Part shown: positions 51,618-60,929 of the stretch, piece after piece
Position numbering within the stretch: position 1 is the first letter of the stretch
Layout of the letters: every line of letters starts with the position of its first letter
Assembly: GCF_002803085.1 (NCBI RefSeq)
Contig: NZ_NNBJ01000015.1
Location: forward strand, 144,240 to 208,239
Source of the DNA: Streptomyces sp. CB01201
Lineage (GTDB): Bacteria > Actinomycetota > Actinomycetes > Streptomycetales > Streptomycetaceae
Direction of reading: 5' to 3'
DNA: 64,000 nucleotides
The notes under the pieces: model-generated
What the model was told of the DNA's origin: nothing
The model's database searches: none
What the model saw: the letters and a program-made list of their open reading frames with translations, nothing else
Made by a program: the position numbers and the translations under genes

Positions 51618-53021
51618 TCAGCGGATGTCGAGGACCAGGCGGTGCGGTCCGCGGGCCGGTTCCGTGCGCAGCTTGTTGCGCAGTTCGAGGTCCTCGCCGG
51701 TCAGCCGCTGCGGGCCGTGGTTGACGGGGACCCCGCCGACGCGTTCACCGATCGGCACCGGACGCACATGGTGGTGCGGCACCGTCACCACGGTGAAGGC
51801 CGTCGCGCTCACGATCAGAGTGGTGAAGGCGATCGCGGCCCGGGTCCAGAACCGGCGCCGGCGCTCGCCCCCGGTGCGGACGACCGGCGCGGACGGCAGC
51901 CGGGTGACGGAGTCCGGCCCGGCCTGCGCGAGGTCGGTGATGCGCTTGCGCAGGTCCGCCGAGAGGGCCTGCGGGGTCGTGGCGCGGGCCGCCGCCGCGG
52001 GCACCCGGTCGAGGATCGCGGTCCGGGCGTTCAGGACCCGGTTGGCGGCCGCCGGGGTGCTGGCCTCGGTCTCGGCCGCGGTCTCCGGCAGGTCGAGCCC
52101 GACCCCGTCGTACAGCAGCACCGTGCGGCGGTAGGCGGGCGGCAGATCGAGCAGCGCGTCCAACAGCGCCCTGCGTTCGGGCTCGGCGGGGGGCTGGTCG
52201 GGGCGCTTGTGGGCGCGCCGGAAGCGATGCCAGGGGGCCATCGCGTACTCGTACGCCGCCGCCCGCACCCAGCCCGCGGGATCCCGGTCGGTGGCGACCT
52301 CGGGCCAGTTCTCCCAGGCCAGGTGGAAGGCCCGCTCCACCGATTCCCGCGCGAGCCGGGTGCGTCCGGTCAGCAGATACGTCTGCCGGGCGAGATCGGG
52401 CGCGATGGCGGTGTAGAGCGTGTCGAACGCCTCCGCGGGGGAGAGCCTGTGCGGCACCGAGGCCTGCTCGGGCAGTGCCTCGGCGAGGGTGGCCGGGGCC
52501 GCGGGTGCGCTGGAGGCCGCGCCCTTGGCCGGTGTGCCGTGGCCGGCGGCTGCGACGGGCCTGAGTTCCCTGGTGGGGACCGGCACGGGCGCCGATGCGG
52601 CGGGCTCGGGCCCGGCCTTCGTCGGGTGCCCCTTCGCCCTCTGCTCGGCGGGCGGGGCGGGCTGCTCGGCGGACTCGGCCTGCCCGCCGGATTCGGCCGC
52701 ATCCGGAGGGGCCGCCTCCCGGGGCTCGGTGAGGCCGCCGTCCGGGCCGGGATCGGCAGTGCTGTCGTCCGCCAGCTCCGCCAGTTCCGCCAGTTCCGCC
52801 TCGATGGTGGCGAGGAAGCGGGCGTAGGTCTGGCCCTTGCGCCCGCGCGGAGTGGTGCGGCCGGTCTCCCACGAGCGTACGGTCGCCCGCGTGACGCCGA
52901 CGGCCGAAGCGACCTGCGCCTCGCTCAGGTCCTTCGCCTCGCGCAGCCGGCGCCGCTCCTTGGGAGTGGGCAGGGGGGACATGGCATCGGTGTCCTTGGT
53001 ATCGGCCGTGCTCTGTGTCAT
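51618..53021 (-). CDS. XRE HTH fused to sigma-70-like domains with a membrane helix
   Basis: 467-aa protein. Residues about 20-75 are an XRE-type HTH (SEAQVASAVGVTRATVRSWE). A Pro/Ala-rich linker runs to about 195. Then a degenerate sigma-70 region 2 (AFDTLYTAIAPDLARQTYLL onwards) and a region 4-like segment (LLDLPPAYRRTVLLYDGVGL). A single membrane helix near 395-415 (AIAFTTLIVSATAFTVVTV) leads to a C-terminal tail of about 55 residues outside. It is likely a membrane-tied regulator. ATG at 53021 has GGGAG 7 nt upstream. Divergent from the DUF6350-like gene. Confidence 0.78.
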   Translation of the reverse strand: MTQSTADTKDTDAMSPLPTPKERRRLREAKDLSEAQVASAVGVTRATVRSWETGRTTPRGRKGQTYARFLATIEAELAELAELADDSTADPGPDGGLTEPREAAPPDAAESGGQAESAEQPAPPAEQRAKGHPTKAGPEPAASAPVPVPTRELRPVAAAGHGTPAKGAASSAPAAPATLAEALPEQASVPHRLSPAEAFDTLYTAIAPDLARQTYLLTGRTRLARESVERAFHLAWENWPEVATDRDPAGWVRAAAYEYAMAPWHRFRRAHKRPDQPPAEPERRALLDALLDLPPAYRRTVLLYDGVGLDLPETAAETEASTPAAANRVLNARTAILDRVPAAAARATTPQALSADLRKRITDLAQAGPDSVTRLPSAPVVRTGGERRRRFWTRAAIAFTTLIVSATAFTVVTVPHHHVRPVPIGERVGGVPVNHGPQRLTGEDLELRNKLRTEPARGPHRLVLDIR

Positions 53022-53185
53022 GAAGGGCTCCCAGGGCTCCCCGCGAAGGCCGTATCGGCTGTTGCACCCGGAGCGGCGCAGCGGAAAATGCCCCAGGTGA
53101 AAAAGTACATAACCGTATATTGAGCGACACATCGGGCATTGGCCTGTTACGCGGAGAAAGCGCGTGTCGTTGGCAGCATGGCCGG

Positions 53186-55018
53186 GTGACCCAAGTGACC
53201 GAGCGCAGCCTGCCGTTGCTTCCCGTCAAGGCGCGCCCCTCCGTGCTGGCTACCTGTTTCCTGCGTGGCGCGATCGCGGCGGGGCTCGGGCTCGGCGCCC
53301 TGGCCGTGCTCGTGATGGTGCTGTGGATCAGCTCCCCCTACCCCGACAGCGGGCCCGGCGGCGCCCTGCGCACGGCCGCCTCGCTGTGGCTGCTCGCGCA
53401 CGGGGCGCAGCTGGTCAGACCCGAGACGCTGACCGGCTCTCCGGCCCCGGTCGGCCTGGTCCCGCTGCTCCTGGTGGCGCTGCCCGGCTGGCTCGCCCAC
53501 CGGGCGGCCCGCGATGTGCTGATGCCCGAAGAGGACGAGGACGAGGGCGAGGGATACGCGGACGAGCCCACCGGCCCGCTGCCCTCCGGCTGGGCCGTGT
53601 TCGGGGCGGTGACCTGCGGATACCTCGTGATCGCGACGGCCACCGTGCTGTACGCGGCTGCCGGTCCGCTGCCCGCCGACCCGCTGACCGCCGCGTGGCG
53701 GTTGCCGCTCACGGTGGCGCTCGCGACCGCCGCCGGGGTCTGGACCGCCCATGGCCGCCCGCTCGGCCCCCTTCCCGAACGCGTCCCGGCGCGGGTGCGG
53801 GCCCTGCTCCTGGACGTTCGCACCAGTGCGGCCGCCCGGGCCGCCGGGGCCGCCGTCGCGGTGCTGCTCGGCGGTGGGGCGCTGCTCGCGGGCGCCGGGC
53901 TGGCCTGGCACATCGGGATGGCCGAGGACGCGTTCCTCCGGCTCGCGGAGGACTGGTCGGGCCGCCTGGCGGTGCTGCTGCTCGCCCTCGCCCTGGTGCC
54001 GAACGCGGCGGTGTGGGGAGCGGCGTACGGGCTCGGGCCCGGCTTCGCCGTCGGCACGGGGGCGGCGGCCGGACCCCTCGGAGTGGCCGGCACCCCGGCC
54101 CTGCCGCACTTCCCCCTCCTGGCCGCCGTGCCGACCGGAGGGCACGGTTCCTGGTGGAACTGGGCGGCGGCCGGGGTGCCGCTCGCGGCCGGTCTCGTCC
54201 TGGCCCGCTTCACCGCGCGGGCGGCCGTGGCCGAGGGGTGGGGGCGCCGCGGGACCGCGCGGGCCGCGCTGCTCGGGGCGGTGCTGTGCGGCTGCGCGCT
54301 CGCGGGCCTCGCTGCGGTGGCGGGCGGCCCGCTGGGCACGGGGGCCCTCGCCGCGCTGGGTCCTGTCTGGTGGCGTACCGGGGGCGCGGCGCTGTTGTGG
54401 GCGGCCGTGGTGGGGGTGCCGGCGGCGGTGGGGCTGCGGGCCTGGCGGCTGCGCGGGGCCGTGCCCCGGCGCTCGCTGCGGGCCCGGATCGCGGGGGTGT
54501 TCTCGTGGCGGCCCCGCCGGGGCCGGGGCGCCGCCGTACCGGGATCCGGCCCGGTCCCGGTGCCGGGGCCGGTGGGCGGCGACAGTTCGGCCGACGAGGA
54601 GGCGTACGACTTCCTGCCCGTCGGCGGGGGTGCCCTGTGGCACGAGGACGGGGCTCGGGAGGCCCGGTGGGCCGCGCTCAAGGAGGCCTCGGGCGGGCTG
54701 ATGGCGGACATCCCGGCGGCCGGGGCGGAGCTCTCCCCGCCCTGGCCCCTCCCGAACCCGGGCGCCGCCCCGGACCCCGCTCCGCAGACGCCGGGCGGGC
54801 TGGATGCCGCTCGGCCGAAGGCCGACCCCGGACCCGTACCGGAAGGCGGCCCGCTGCCCGGCCCGGTGCTCGGCCCGCTGCCCGGCCCCGTACCGGAGCC
54901 CGTACGGGAATCCGGGCCGCACCCCGACCACGCCCCCGAGCCCGGCTCGCCCCCCGGCCCCGCACCGGAATCCGAGCCGCACGCCGACCCGGACCCACGC
55001 AGGTCCGATCCCGCGTAG
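53186..55018 (+). CDS. large polytopic membrane protein, DUF6350-like
   Basis: 610-aa protein with roughly 10-12 membrane helices up to residue about 440 (GAIAAGLGLGALAVLVMVLW, VGLVPLLLVALPGWLAHRAA, GWAVFGAVTCGYLVIATATV and others). An acidic loop, PEEDEDEGEG, lies after helix 3. The last 170 residues are a cytoplasmic Pro/Gly-rich tail with PGPV repeats. Function unknown; streptomycete proteins of this kind are catalogued as DUF6350. The GTG at 53186 is chosen; GTG 53195 is an alternative. No clear Shine-Dalgarno, so perhaps leaderless. Confidence 0.75.
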   Translation: MTQVTERSLPLLPVKARPSVLATCFLRGAIAAGLGLGALAVLVMVLWISSPYPDSGPGGALRTAASLWLLAHGAQLVRPETLTGSPAPVGLVPLLLVALPGWLAHRAARDVLMPEEDEDEGEGYADEPTGPLPSGWAVFGAVTCGYLVIATATVLYAAAGPLPADPLTAAWRLPLTVALATAAGVWTAHGRPLGPLPERVPARVRALLLDVRTSAAARAAGAAVAVLLGGGALLAGAGLAWHIGMAEDAFLRLAEDWSGRLAVLLLALALVPNAAVWGAAYGLGPGFAVGTGAAAGPLGVAGTPALPHFPLLAAVPTGGHGSWWNWAAAGVPLAAGLVLARFTARAAVAEGWGRRGTARAALLGAVLCGCALAGLAAVAGGPLGTGALAALGPVWWRTGGAALLWAAVVGVPAAVGLRAWRLRGAVPRRSLRARIAGVFSWRPRRGRGAAVPGSGPVPVPGPVGGDSSADEEAYDFLPVGGGALWHEDGAREARWAALKEASGGLMADIPAAGAELSPPWPLPNPGAAPDPAPQTPGGLDAARPKADPGPVPEGGPLPGPVLGPLPGPVPEPVRESGPHPDHAPEPGSPPGPAPESEPHADPDPRRSDPA

Positions 55019-55126
55019 GTCCGGACCCGAGCCGACCCGGACCCGGACCCGGACCCGCTCAAGATCCGGCCCCACACAAGATCCGGTCCCGAATCGCCCG
55101 GTTGGGCGCCCGCGCCCGGCCGGGCG

Positions 55127-55921
55127 CTATTCCTTCACGCCGAACAGCGGGACCAGCTTGTGGGGGAGGAGGTCGTTGCAGGAGAGCTGGCCCGTCTTGG
55201 TCAGGGCGTCGTCCACACAGGTGTAGTAGTCGCGGTACACGAGCTGCATCGTGAAGCTCGACGCCACCACGGTCAGCGCGAGGACCGCCGTGACCAGGCC
55301 GGTCACCGCCGCCGTCACCTGCGGCCTGCCCGAAGCCGAGGCTGCCGGGGGCGCCGGGGGCGCCGGGGGCGCCTGCGAGGCACCAGGAGTGGGCGAGGCC
55401 GGGGACGGGGCCTCGGGCGGCTTCGGCTTGGCGCGCAGCGAGCTGATCGCCCAGTACAGACCGAGGGCGCCGAGGAGCAGCGCGATCTCCGCCATGTCGA
55501 ACAGGGCGAAGAAGAAGGCCCACATCCCGGAGAGCAGGGCGTACCGGGCGCGGCGCTGCGCCGGGTCCGTGGGGTCCCAGCGCAGGCCGGGCGGGGGCGG
55601 CGGGTTCTGGCCCGGGCCGCCCTCGGGGCGCTCGGGGCGCCGGCCGAAGCCGCCCGGCGCCCGCCCCGGCTGCTGGTCGCTCCACTGGCTGCCCCAGGGC
55701 GAGCCCTGCTGGTCGTCGCCCTCGCCCGAGGCCGGCCGGCGCGGCTGCCAGGGCTGGTCGGGGCTGCCCTCCGCCGGCGGGGCGAAGGGATTGTCGTCGG
55801 AGCCCGCTCCGGTGCCGCTTCCTGAGCCCTCGGGCCCCGAGCTTCCCGGGTCCGTCGGACGAGGGGAGCCGGGGGTGGAGGACTGGCGGGCTGCGAACAG
55901 CTGGTGGCGTCGGTCCGGCAT
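55127..55921 (-). CDS. two-helix membrane protein with disordered N-terminus
   Basis: 264-aa protein of unknown function. Residues 1-125 are Pro/Gly/Gln-rich and probably disordered. A first helix with ALLSGMWAFFFALFDMAEIA and LLLGALGLYWAI may be a re-entrant pair. A Pro-rich loop, a second helix (VTGLVTAVLALTVVASSFTM) and a C-terminal outside segment with two Cys (YYTCVDDALTKTGQLSCNDL) follow. ATG at 55921, GGGGAAGA about 10 nt upstream. It is convergent with the preceding gene and divergent from purN. Confidence 0.75.
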   Translation of the reverse strand: MPDRRHQLFAARQSSTPGSPRPTDPGSSGPEGSGSGTGAGSDDNPFAPPAEGSPDQPWQPRRPASGEGDDQQGSPWGSQWSDQQPGRAPGGFGRRPERPEGGPGQNPPPPPGLRWDPTDPAQRRARYALLSGMWAFFFALFDMAEIALLLGALGLYWAISSLRAKPKPPEAPSPASPTPGASQAPPAPPAPPAASASGRPQVTAAVTGLVTAVLALTVVASSFTMQLVYRDYYTCVDDALTKTGQLSCNDLLPHKLVPLFGVKE

Positions 55922-56084
55922 CTGGTGAACGTCTTCCCCTCGGACCCGTCACCGGCCGGTCGGGCCAGGGGGTCGCATCTCGCAAACAAGTAAGTGAGAC
56001 AGGTCTCGTCTCGCGGCGTCCTCCCAGACGCTACCTGGCGGTCCGGCCCCCGTCCCGTGGGGGCCGTCCGGTGTGCCGGTATCG

Positions 56085-56112
56085 TTGCTGACGGTCGGCG
56101 CTTTCGTAGAGT
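56085..56112 (+). promoter_or_regulatory. promoter of purN-purH
   Basis: TTGCTG (56085-56090), 16-nt spacer, TAGAGT (56107-56112). Good HrdB match; start of transcript expected near 56119, leader about 65 nt. Confidence 0.6.
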
Positions 56113-56139
56113 TCCCCGTATCGAGGGGCGCGATTCGTT

Positions 56140-56166
56140 CGTACGACCACACAAAGACGTACGACC
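56140..56166 (+). repeat. 9-bp direct repeat in the purN leader
   Basis: CGTACGACC at 56140-56148 and 56158-56166, repeat period 18 bp, downstream of the predicted start of transcription and 18 bp before the purN start codon. Possible operator or RNA element. Confidence 0.4.
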
Positions 56167-56184
56167 GCGAGAAAGAGCCCCGCT

Positions 56185-56856
56185 GTGGCCTCCCCGCCCC
56201 CCTCCGCGTCCGCCTCTCCGCCCGTGCGGACAGCCCGTCCCGCCCGCCTGGTGGTGCTGGTGTCCGGGTCGGGCACGAACCTCCAGGCCCTGCTCGACGC
56301 CATCGCCGCCGATCCGGGCGGCTACGGCGCCGAGATCGTGGCCGTGGGCGCCGACCGGGATTCCATCGTCGGCCTGGAGCGCGCCGAGCGGGCCGGGATC
56401 CCGACCTTCGTCTGCCGGGTCAAGGACCACGGCTCGCGCGCGGAGTGGGACGCGGCGCTCGCCGCCGCCACCGGGGCATACGCACCGGACCTGGTCGTCT
56501 CGGCCGGGTTCATGAAGATCGTGGGCAAGGAGTTCCTCGCCCGGTTCGGCGGCCGGGTGGTCAACACCCACCCCGCGCTGCTCCCCAGTTTTCCCGGAGC
56601 CCACGGCGTACGCGACGCGCTCGCGTACGGCGCCAGGGTCACCGGGTGCACCGTCCACTTCGTCGACGACGGCGTCGACACCGGCCCGATCATCGCCCAG
56701 GGCGTGGTCGAGATCCGGGACGAGGACGATGAAGCCGCTCTGCACGAGCGGATCAAGGAAGTCGAGCGACGGCTGCTCGTCGATGTCGTGGGGCGCCTGG
56801 CCCGCAACGGCTACCGCATTGAGGGACGAAAGGTTCAGATCGGTGAACTCGGTTAG
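56185..56856 (+). CDS. purN: phosphoribosylglycinamide formyltransferase
   Basis: Third step of purine synthesis: transfers formyl from 10-formyl-THF to GAR, cytoplasmic. The 223-aa protein has LVVLVSGSGTNLQALLDAI, catalytic Asn127 and His129 in VVNTHPALLPSFPGAHGV, and the loop with the catalytic Asp in FVDDGVDTGPII. A 17-residue Ser/Pro leader precedes the fold. GTG start with weak AAAGAG upstream. The end overlaps purH by 14 bp. Confidence 0.95.
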   Translation: MASPPPSASASPPVRTARPARLVVLVSGSGTNLQALLDAIAADPGGYGAEIVAVGADRDSIVGLERAERAGIPTFVCRVKDHGSRAEWDAALAAATGAYAPDLVVSAGFMKIVGKEFLARFGGRVVNTHPALLPSFPGAHGVRDALAYGARVTGCTVHFVDDGVDTGPIIAQGVVEIRDEDDEAALHERIKEVERRLLVDVVGRLARNGYRIEGRKVQIGELG

Positions 56857-58417
56857 TACGGACACCGTCAAGCCCATCCGGCGGGCGCTGGTCAGCGTCT
56901 ACGACAAGACGGGCCTGGAGGAGCTGGCGCAAGGGCTCCACGCGGCCGGGGTCGAGCTGGTGTCCACCGGGTCGACCGCCGCGAAGATCGCCGCCGCCGG
57001 GGTGCCCGTCACCAAGGTCGAGGAACTCACCGGGTTCCCCGAGTGTCTCGACGGGCGGGTCAAGACGCTGCACCCCAAGGTGCACGCGGGCATCCTCGCC
57101 GACCTGCGCCTGGACGCCCACCGGGCGCAGCTCGACGAGCTGGGCGTGCGGCCCTTCGAGCTCGTCGTGGTCAACCTCTACCCGTTCAAGGAGACCGTCG
57201 CCTCCGGCGCGAGCCCCGACGAGTGCGTGGAGCAGATCGACATCGGCGGCCCCTCGATGGTCCGCGCCGCCGCCAAGAACCACCCCTCGGTCGCCGTGGT
57301 CACCAGCCCGGGGCGGTACGCGGCCGTGCTCGACGCCGTCAAGAACGGCGGCTTCGACCTGACCGCCCGCAAGCGGCTCGCGGCCGAGGCCTTCCAGCAC
57401 ACCGCCGCGTACGACGTGGCCGTGGCGTCCTGGATGACCAACGTGTACGCGCCCGAGGAGGGCGAGGCCCCGCTGCCCGAGTTCCTCGGCGCCACCTGGG
57501 AGCGCAAGTCCGCGCTGCGCTACGGCGAGAACCCGCACCAGGCCGCGGCCCTCTACACCGACGGTCAGCCGGGCGGGCTCGCCAACGCCGAGCAGCTGCA
57601 CGGCAAGGAGATGTCCTTCAACAACTACGTGGACACCGAGGCCGCGCGCCGCGCCGCCTACGACCACGACGACCCCTGCGTCGCGATCATCAAGCACGCC
57701 AACCCGTGCGGCATCGCGGTCGACGCGGACCTCGCGGCCGCGCACCGCAAGGCGCACGAGTGCGACCCGCTGTCCGCGTTCGGCGGCGTCATCGCCGTCA
57801 ACCGGCCGGTGACCGTGGCGATGGCCGAGCAGGTCGCCGAGATCTTCACCGAGGTCATCGCGGCCCCGGACTACGAGGACGGCGCGGTCGAGGTGCTGGC
57901 CCGCAAGAAGAACATCCGGGTGCTCAAGGTGGCCGGCACCCCGCACCAGCCGGGCGACCTCAAGTCGATCTCGGGCGGCGCGGTGCTCCAGCACACCGAC
58001 CTCTTCCAGGCCGAGGGCGACGACCCCGCGAACTGGACGCTGGCCAGCGGAGAGGCCCTGGACGAGGCCGAGTTGAAGGAACTCGCCTTCGCCTGGGTGG
58101 CCTGCCGGGCCGTCAAGTCCAACGCGATCCTGCTCGCCAAGGACGGGGCCTCGGTCGGCGTCGGCATGGGCCAGGTCAACCGGGTCGACTCCGCGAAGCT
58201 CGCGGTGGAGCGGGCCGGCGAGGAGCGGGCGCGCGGCTCGTACGCCGCGTCCGACGCGTTCTTCCCGTTCCCCGACGGCTTCGAGATCCTGGCGAACGCC
58301 GGGGTCAAGGCCGTGGTCCAGCCCGGCGGTTCGGTCCGCGACGAGCTGGTGGTCGAGGCGGCGAAGAAGGCGGGCGTGACGATGTACTTCACCGGCACGC
58401 GCCACTTCTTCCACTGA
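56843..58417 (+). CDS. purH: AICAR transformylase / IMP cyclohydrolase
   Basis: Bifunctional enzyme of the last two steps to IMP. The 524-aa protein has the N-terminal cyclohydrolase (RALVSVYDKTGLEELAQGL; STGSTAAKIAAAGVPV; GRVKTLHPKVHAGIL). The C-terminal transformylase has LRYGENPHQAA, Lys284-His285 in IKHANPCG, and KSNAILLAKDGASVGVGMGQ. Expected length. The GTG at 56843 lies inside purN (14-bp overlap) with AAAGG upstream, so translation is coupled. FolD, which makes its formyl-THF precursor, is encoded nearby. Confidence 0.96.
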   Translation: MNSVSTDTVKPIRRALVSVYDKTGLEELAQGLHAAGVELVSTGSTAAKIAAAGVPVTKVEELTGFPECLDGRVKTLHPKVHAGILADLRLDAHRAQLDELGVRPFELVVVNLYPFKETVASGASPDECVEQIDIGGPSMVRAAAKNHPSVAVVTSPGRYAAVLDAVKNGGFDLTARKRLAAEAFQHTAAYDVAVASWMTNVYAPEEGEAPLPEFLGATWERKSALRYGENPHQAAALYTDGQPGGLANAEQLHGKEMSFNNYVDTEAARRAAYDHDDPCVAIIKHANPCGIAVDADLAAAHRKAHECDPLSAFGGVIAVNRPVTVAMAEQVAEIFTEVIAAPDYEDGAVEVLARKKNIRVLKVAGTPHQPGDLKSISGGAVLQHTDLFQAEGDDPANWTLASGEALDEAELKELAFAWVACRAVKSNAILLAKDGASVGVGMGQVNRVDSAKLAVERAGEERARGSYAASDAFFPFPDGFEILANAGVKAVVQPGGSVRDELVVEAAKKAGVTMYFTGTRHFFH

Positions 58418-58483
58418 CCCGGAACGGCTGACCGCGGGCCGACCGAGGGCGGCCGGCCCCGGCCGGCGGCCCGGACACGCGAA

Positions 58484-58515
58484 GGGCCGCGCCCCCTCTG
58501 CGGGGAGCGCGGCCC
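58484..58515. terminator. terminator between purH and the RDD gene
   Basis: GGGCCGCGC / GCGCGGCCC stem (9 bp) extended by CCC/GGG across a small bulge; lies between convergent genes. Confidence 0.65.
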
Positions 58516-58538
58516 GGTGTCCTCACGGACGGAGGCGG

Positions 58539-59291
58539 TTACGCCTTCTTGATCACCAGCGTGCCGGCGGCCCGGTCGTGCCAGCCCTGAAGCTTGCCCG
58601 AGTTGTCGAAGAACGGCGACAGGTAGACCAGGAGCTGACCGATGCCGCAGATGAACGCGCCGACCATCGGGATGATCCAGCGGATGAAGCCGCCGCCGAG
58701 GCCCGGGTTCTGACCCGTGGACTCCTTGACGACCTTCAGGCCGAGCGCCATCTTGCCGAGGGTGGCACCCGCGAGCGAGATCATCAGCCACTCGTAGAGG
58801 AGGGTGATCACGCCGAACAGCAGCAGGGCGCCGAAGAAGGCGCCCACGATGCTGGAACTCGCGTTGTTGACGCAGTTCGAGTAGTCGGCGGAGTTGACGT
58901 CGCACTTCTTGGCCGCGCCGACCGCACCGGACACACCGGCGATCATCAGGACGAGGTAGATGGCACCGATGATCAGCCCGTCGATCACACGGGCGCCGAA
59001 CCGGCGGCCCATGGTGGCGACCTCGACCGTGCCGAGCACCGGCACGTTGATGTAGCCGTTGTTGGCCTGGAGGGTGCCGGGCGCCTGCGGGTAGCCGTAG
59101 CCCGGCGCCTGACCGGGGGCCTGGCCCTGCTGCTGCGGGTAGCCGTACCCCTGCGGGGGGACGCCCTGGGGGGCCTGCTGGCCCTGCGGGTAGCCGTAGC
59201 CGGGCTGGCCCTGCTGCTGGCCGTAGGGGCCGCCCTGCGGCGGCTGCTGGGGCTGCTGCCCGTAGGGGTTGTTCGGATCGCCGAAGCTCAT
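58539..59291 (-). CDS. RDD-family membrane protein
   Basis: 250-aa protein. Residues 1-85 are a Gln/Pro/Gly/Tyr-rich tail with repeated GYGYPQ steps. The RDD domain (about 95-245) has FGARVIDGLIIGAIYLVLMI as its Arg-Asp helix. Two further helices follow, with the typical GATLGKMALGLKVVKEST. It ends in a charged GWHDRAAGTLVIKKA. RDD proteins are small membrane proteins of unsettled role, some tied to ion transport. The ATG at 59291 is chosen since GGAGG lies 9-10 nt upstream; the ATG at 59300 touches that site. Confidence 0.86.
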   Translation of the reverse strand: MSFGDPNNPYGQQPQQPPQGGPYGQQQGQPGYGYPQGQQAPQGVPPQGYGYPQQQGQAPGQAPGYGYPQAPGTLQANNGYINVPVLGTVEVATMGRRFGARVIDGLIIGAIYLVLMIAGVSGAVGAAKKCDVNSADYSNCVNNASSSIVGAFFGALLLFGVITLLYEWLMISLAGATLGKMALGLKVVKESTGQNPGLGGGFIRWIIPMVGAFICGIGQLLVYLSPFFDNSGKLQGWHDRAAGTLVIKKA

Positions 59292-59497
59292 GGCGGACAT
59301 TCCTCCGTTGGGTGTTGCGGGGACGACGCGGCCCGAGCGGAGGAATGGCTGTGATGAGCGGACCGCCCCCCGGCACTGCCCGCGGCACTGCGCGGATCAT
59401 CGTTCTAAATAAGACATAAGTTTGTCCAGCCAGTTGCTGGATGTGTTGTGCAAGTGCAACTTGGGCGATCATGCGTCGCCCTGAAAGAATGGGAAAC

Positions 59498-60355
59498 ATG
59501 ACCGCCCAGATTCTCGATGGCAAGGCCACCGCCGCAGCGATCAAGTCCGAACTGGCCGTCCGTGTGGCGGCCCTGAAGGAGCGGGGCGTCACCCCCGGCC
59601 TGGGAACCGTGCTGGTCGGGGAGGACCCCGGCAGCCAGAAGTACGTCGCGGGCAAGCACCGCGACTGCGCTCAGGTCGGCATCGCCTCCATCCAGCGCGA
59701 GCTGCCCGCGACCGCGACGCAGGACGAGATCGAGGCGGTGGTACGGGAGTTGAACGAGGACCCCGCCTGCACCGGCTACATCGTCCAGCTGCCGCTGCCC
59801 AAGGGCATCGACGAGAACCGCATCCTGGAGCTGATGGACCCGGCGAAGGACGCCGACGGTCTGCACCCCACGAACCTCGGGCGCCTGGTCCTCAACGAGC
59901 CGGGCCCGCTGCCCTGCACGCCGTACGGCATCATCCAGCTGCTCCGCAAGCACGGCGTGGAGATCAACGGGGCCGAGGTCGTCGTGGTCGGACGCGGGGT
60001 CACCATCGGGCGCTCGATGCCGCTGCTGCTCACCCGGCGCTCCGAGAACGCCACGGTCACCCAGTGCCACACCGGCACCCGTGACCTGTCGGCGCACCTG
60101 AAGCTGGCGGACATCGTCATCGCCGCGGCCGGCGTCCCGCATCTGATCAAGCCGGAGGACGTGAAGCCGGGCGCGGCCGTGCTCGACGTCGGCGTGAGCC
60201 GCGACGAGACCGGCAAGATCGTCGGCGATGTGCACCCCGGCGTCGCCGAGGTGGCCGGCTGGCTGTCGCCGAACCCGGGCGGAGTGGGTCCGATGACCCG
60301 CGCCCAACTACTCGTCAACGTGGTGGAGGCGGCCGAGCTCGCCGCCGCGCGCTGA
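59498..60355 (+). CDS. folD: methylenetetrahydrofolate dehydrogenase / cyclohydrolase
   Basis: Bifunctional one-carbon enzyme turning 5,10-methylene-THF into 10-formyl-THF, the donor used by PurN and PurH; cytoplasmic. The 285-aa protein has the catalytic Lys53 in YVAGKHRDC, YIVQLPLPKGI, the NADP site VVVGRGVTIGRSMP, and the end signature PNPGGVGPMTRAQLL. ATG at 59498 with a weak GGGAA upstream. The upstream region is AT-rich (about 59400-59490) and divergent from the RDD gene. Confidence 0.95.
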   Translation: MTAQILDGKATAAAIKSELAVRVAALKERGVTPGLGTVLVGEDPGSQKYVAGKHRDCAQVGIASIQRELPATATQDEIEAVVRELNEDPACTGYIVQLPLPKGIDENRILELMDPAKDADGLHPTNLGRLVLNEPGPLPCTPYGIIQLLRKHGVEINGAEVVVVGRGVTIGRSMPLLLTRRSENATVTQCHTGTRDLSAHLKLADIVIAAAGVPHLIKPEDVKPGAAVLDVGVSRDETGKIVGDVHPGVAEVAGWLSPNPGGVGPMTRAQLLVNVVEAAELAAAR

Positions 60356-60372
60356 CCGGAAAGGTCTGAGGC

Positions 60373-60861
60373 ATGGGTGCTGGTACGAGTCACGAGCCGT
60401 CGAAGGGCGCGGAGCAGCCGTCCGCCGAGGGCGAGTCCGCGCCGTCGGAGCCGGCCCGCGCGGGCGGTTCGCGGCGGTTCCCCTCCATCACACGGGACAC
60501 CGCGCGCCCGGAGGGCGGCGGCCGGGCCGCGCCGCGTGACGCCTCCGCACCCGCCCGTCAGTGGCCGCTGCTCTCGGTCCTGGTCGCGGTCGGCCTCGGG
60601 CTCCTGATAGTGGCGACCGAGCCGTTCGGGCAGGCGTTCCGGATCGGGCTGATCATCATCGGTGCCGCCCTCATCGCGGGCGCGGCCCTGCGCTGGACGC
60701 TGCCGTCCGTGGGGATGCTCGCCGTCAGGTCCCGGTTCACCGACATCACCACGTACGGAGTGCTCGGTGTGGCCATCGTGCTGCTCTCCCTCATGGCCCA
60801 GCCCCGGCCCTGGCTGAACGTGCCGTTCCTGGAGGACGCGGTCCACTTCACGGTCCGCTAG
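60373..60861 (+). CDS. DUF3017-family membrane protein
   Basis: 162-aa protein. Residues 1-62 are charged and Pro/Ser-rich; three membrane helices follow (LLSVLVAVGLGLLIVATEPF, IGLIIIGAALIAGAALRWTL, GVLGVAIVLLSLMAQP). It fits the DUF3017 family, which commonly follows folD in actinobacteria. Starts 17 bp after folD with GGAAAGG upstream, so one operon. Role unknown. Confidence 0.85.
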   Translation: MGAGTSHEPSKGAEQPSAEGESAPSEPARAGGSRRFPSITRDTARPEGGGRAAPRDASAPARQWPLLSVLVAVGLGLLIVATEPFGQAFRIGLIIIGAALIAGAALRWTLPSVGMLAVRSRFTDITTYGVLGVAIVLLSLMAQPRPWLNVPFLEDAVHFTVR

Positions 60862-60867
60862 CCCCCC

Positions 60868-60924
60868 CGCGACGGCGGACGGCCCGCACTCTCCCCCGGG
60901 TGAGTGCGGGCCGTCGCCGTCGCG
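60868..60924. terminator. terminator after folD-DUF3017
   Basis: Stem of about 23 bp with one unpaired base (GGACGGCCCGCACTC / GAGTGCGGGCCGTC core) and a C-rich loop, between convergent genes. Confidence 0.85.
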
Positions 60925-60929
60925 GTGGA

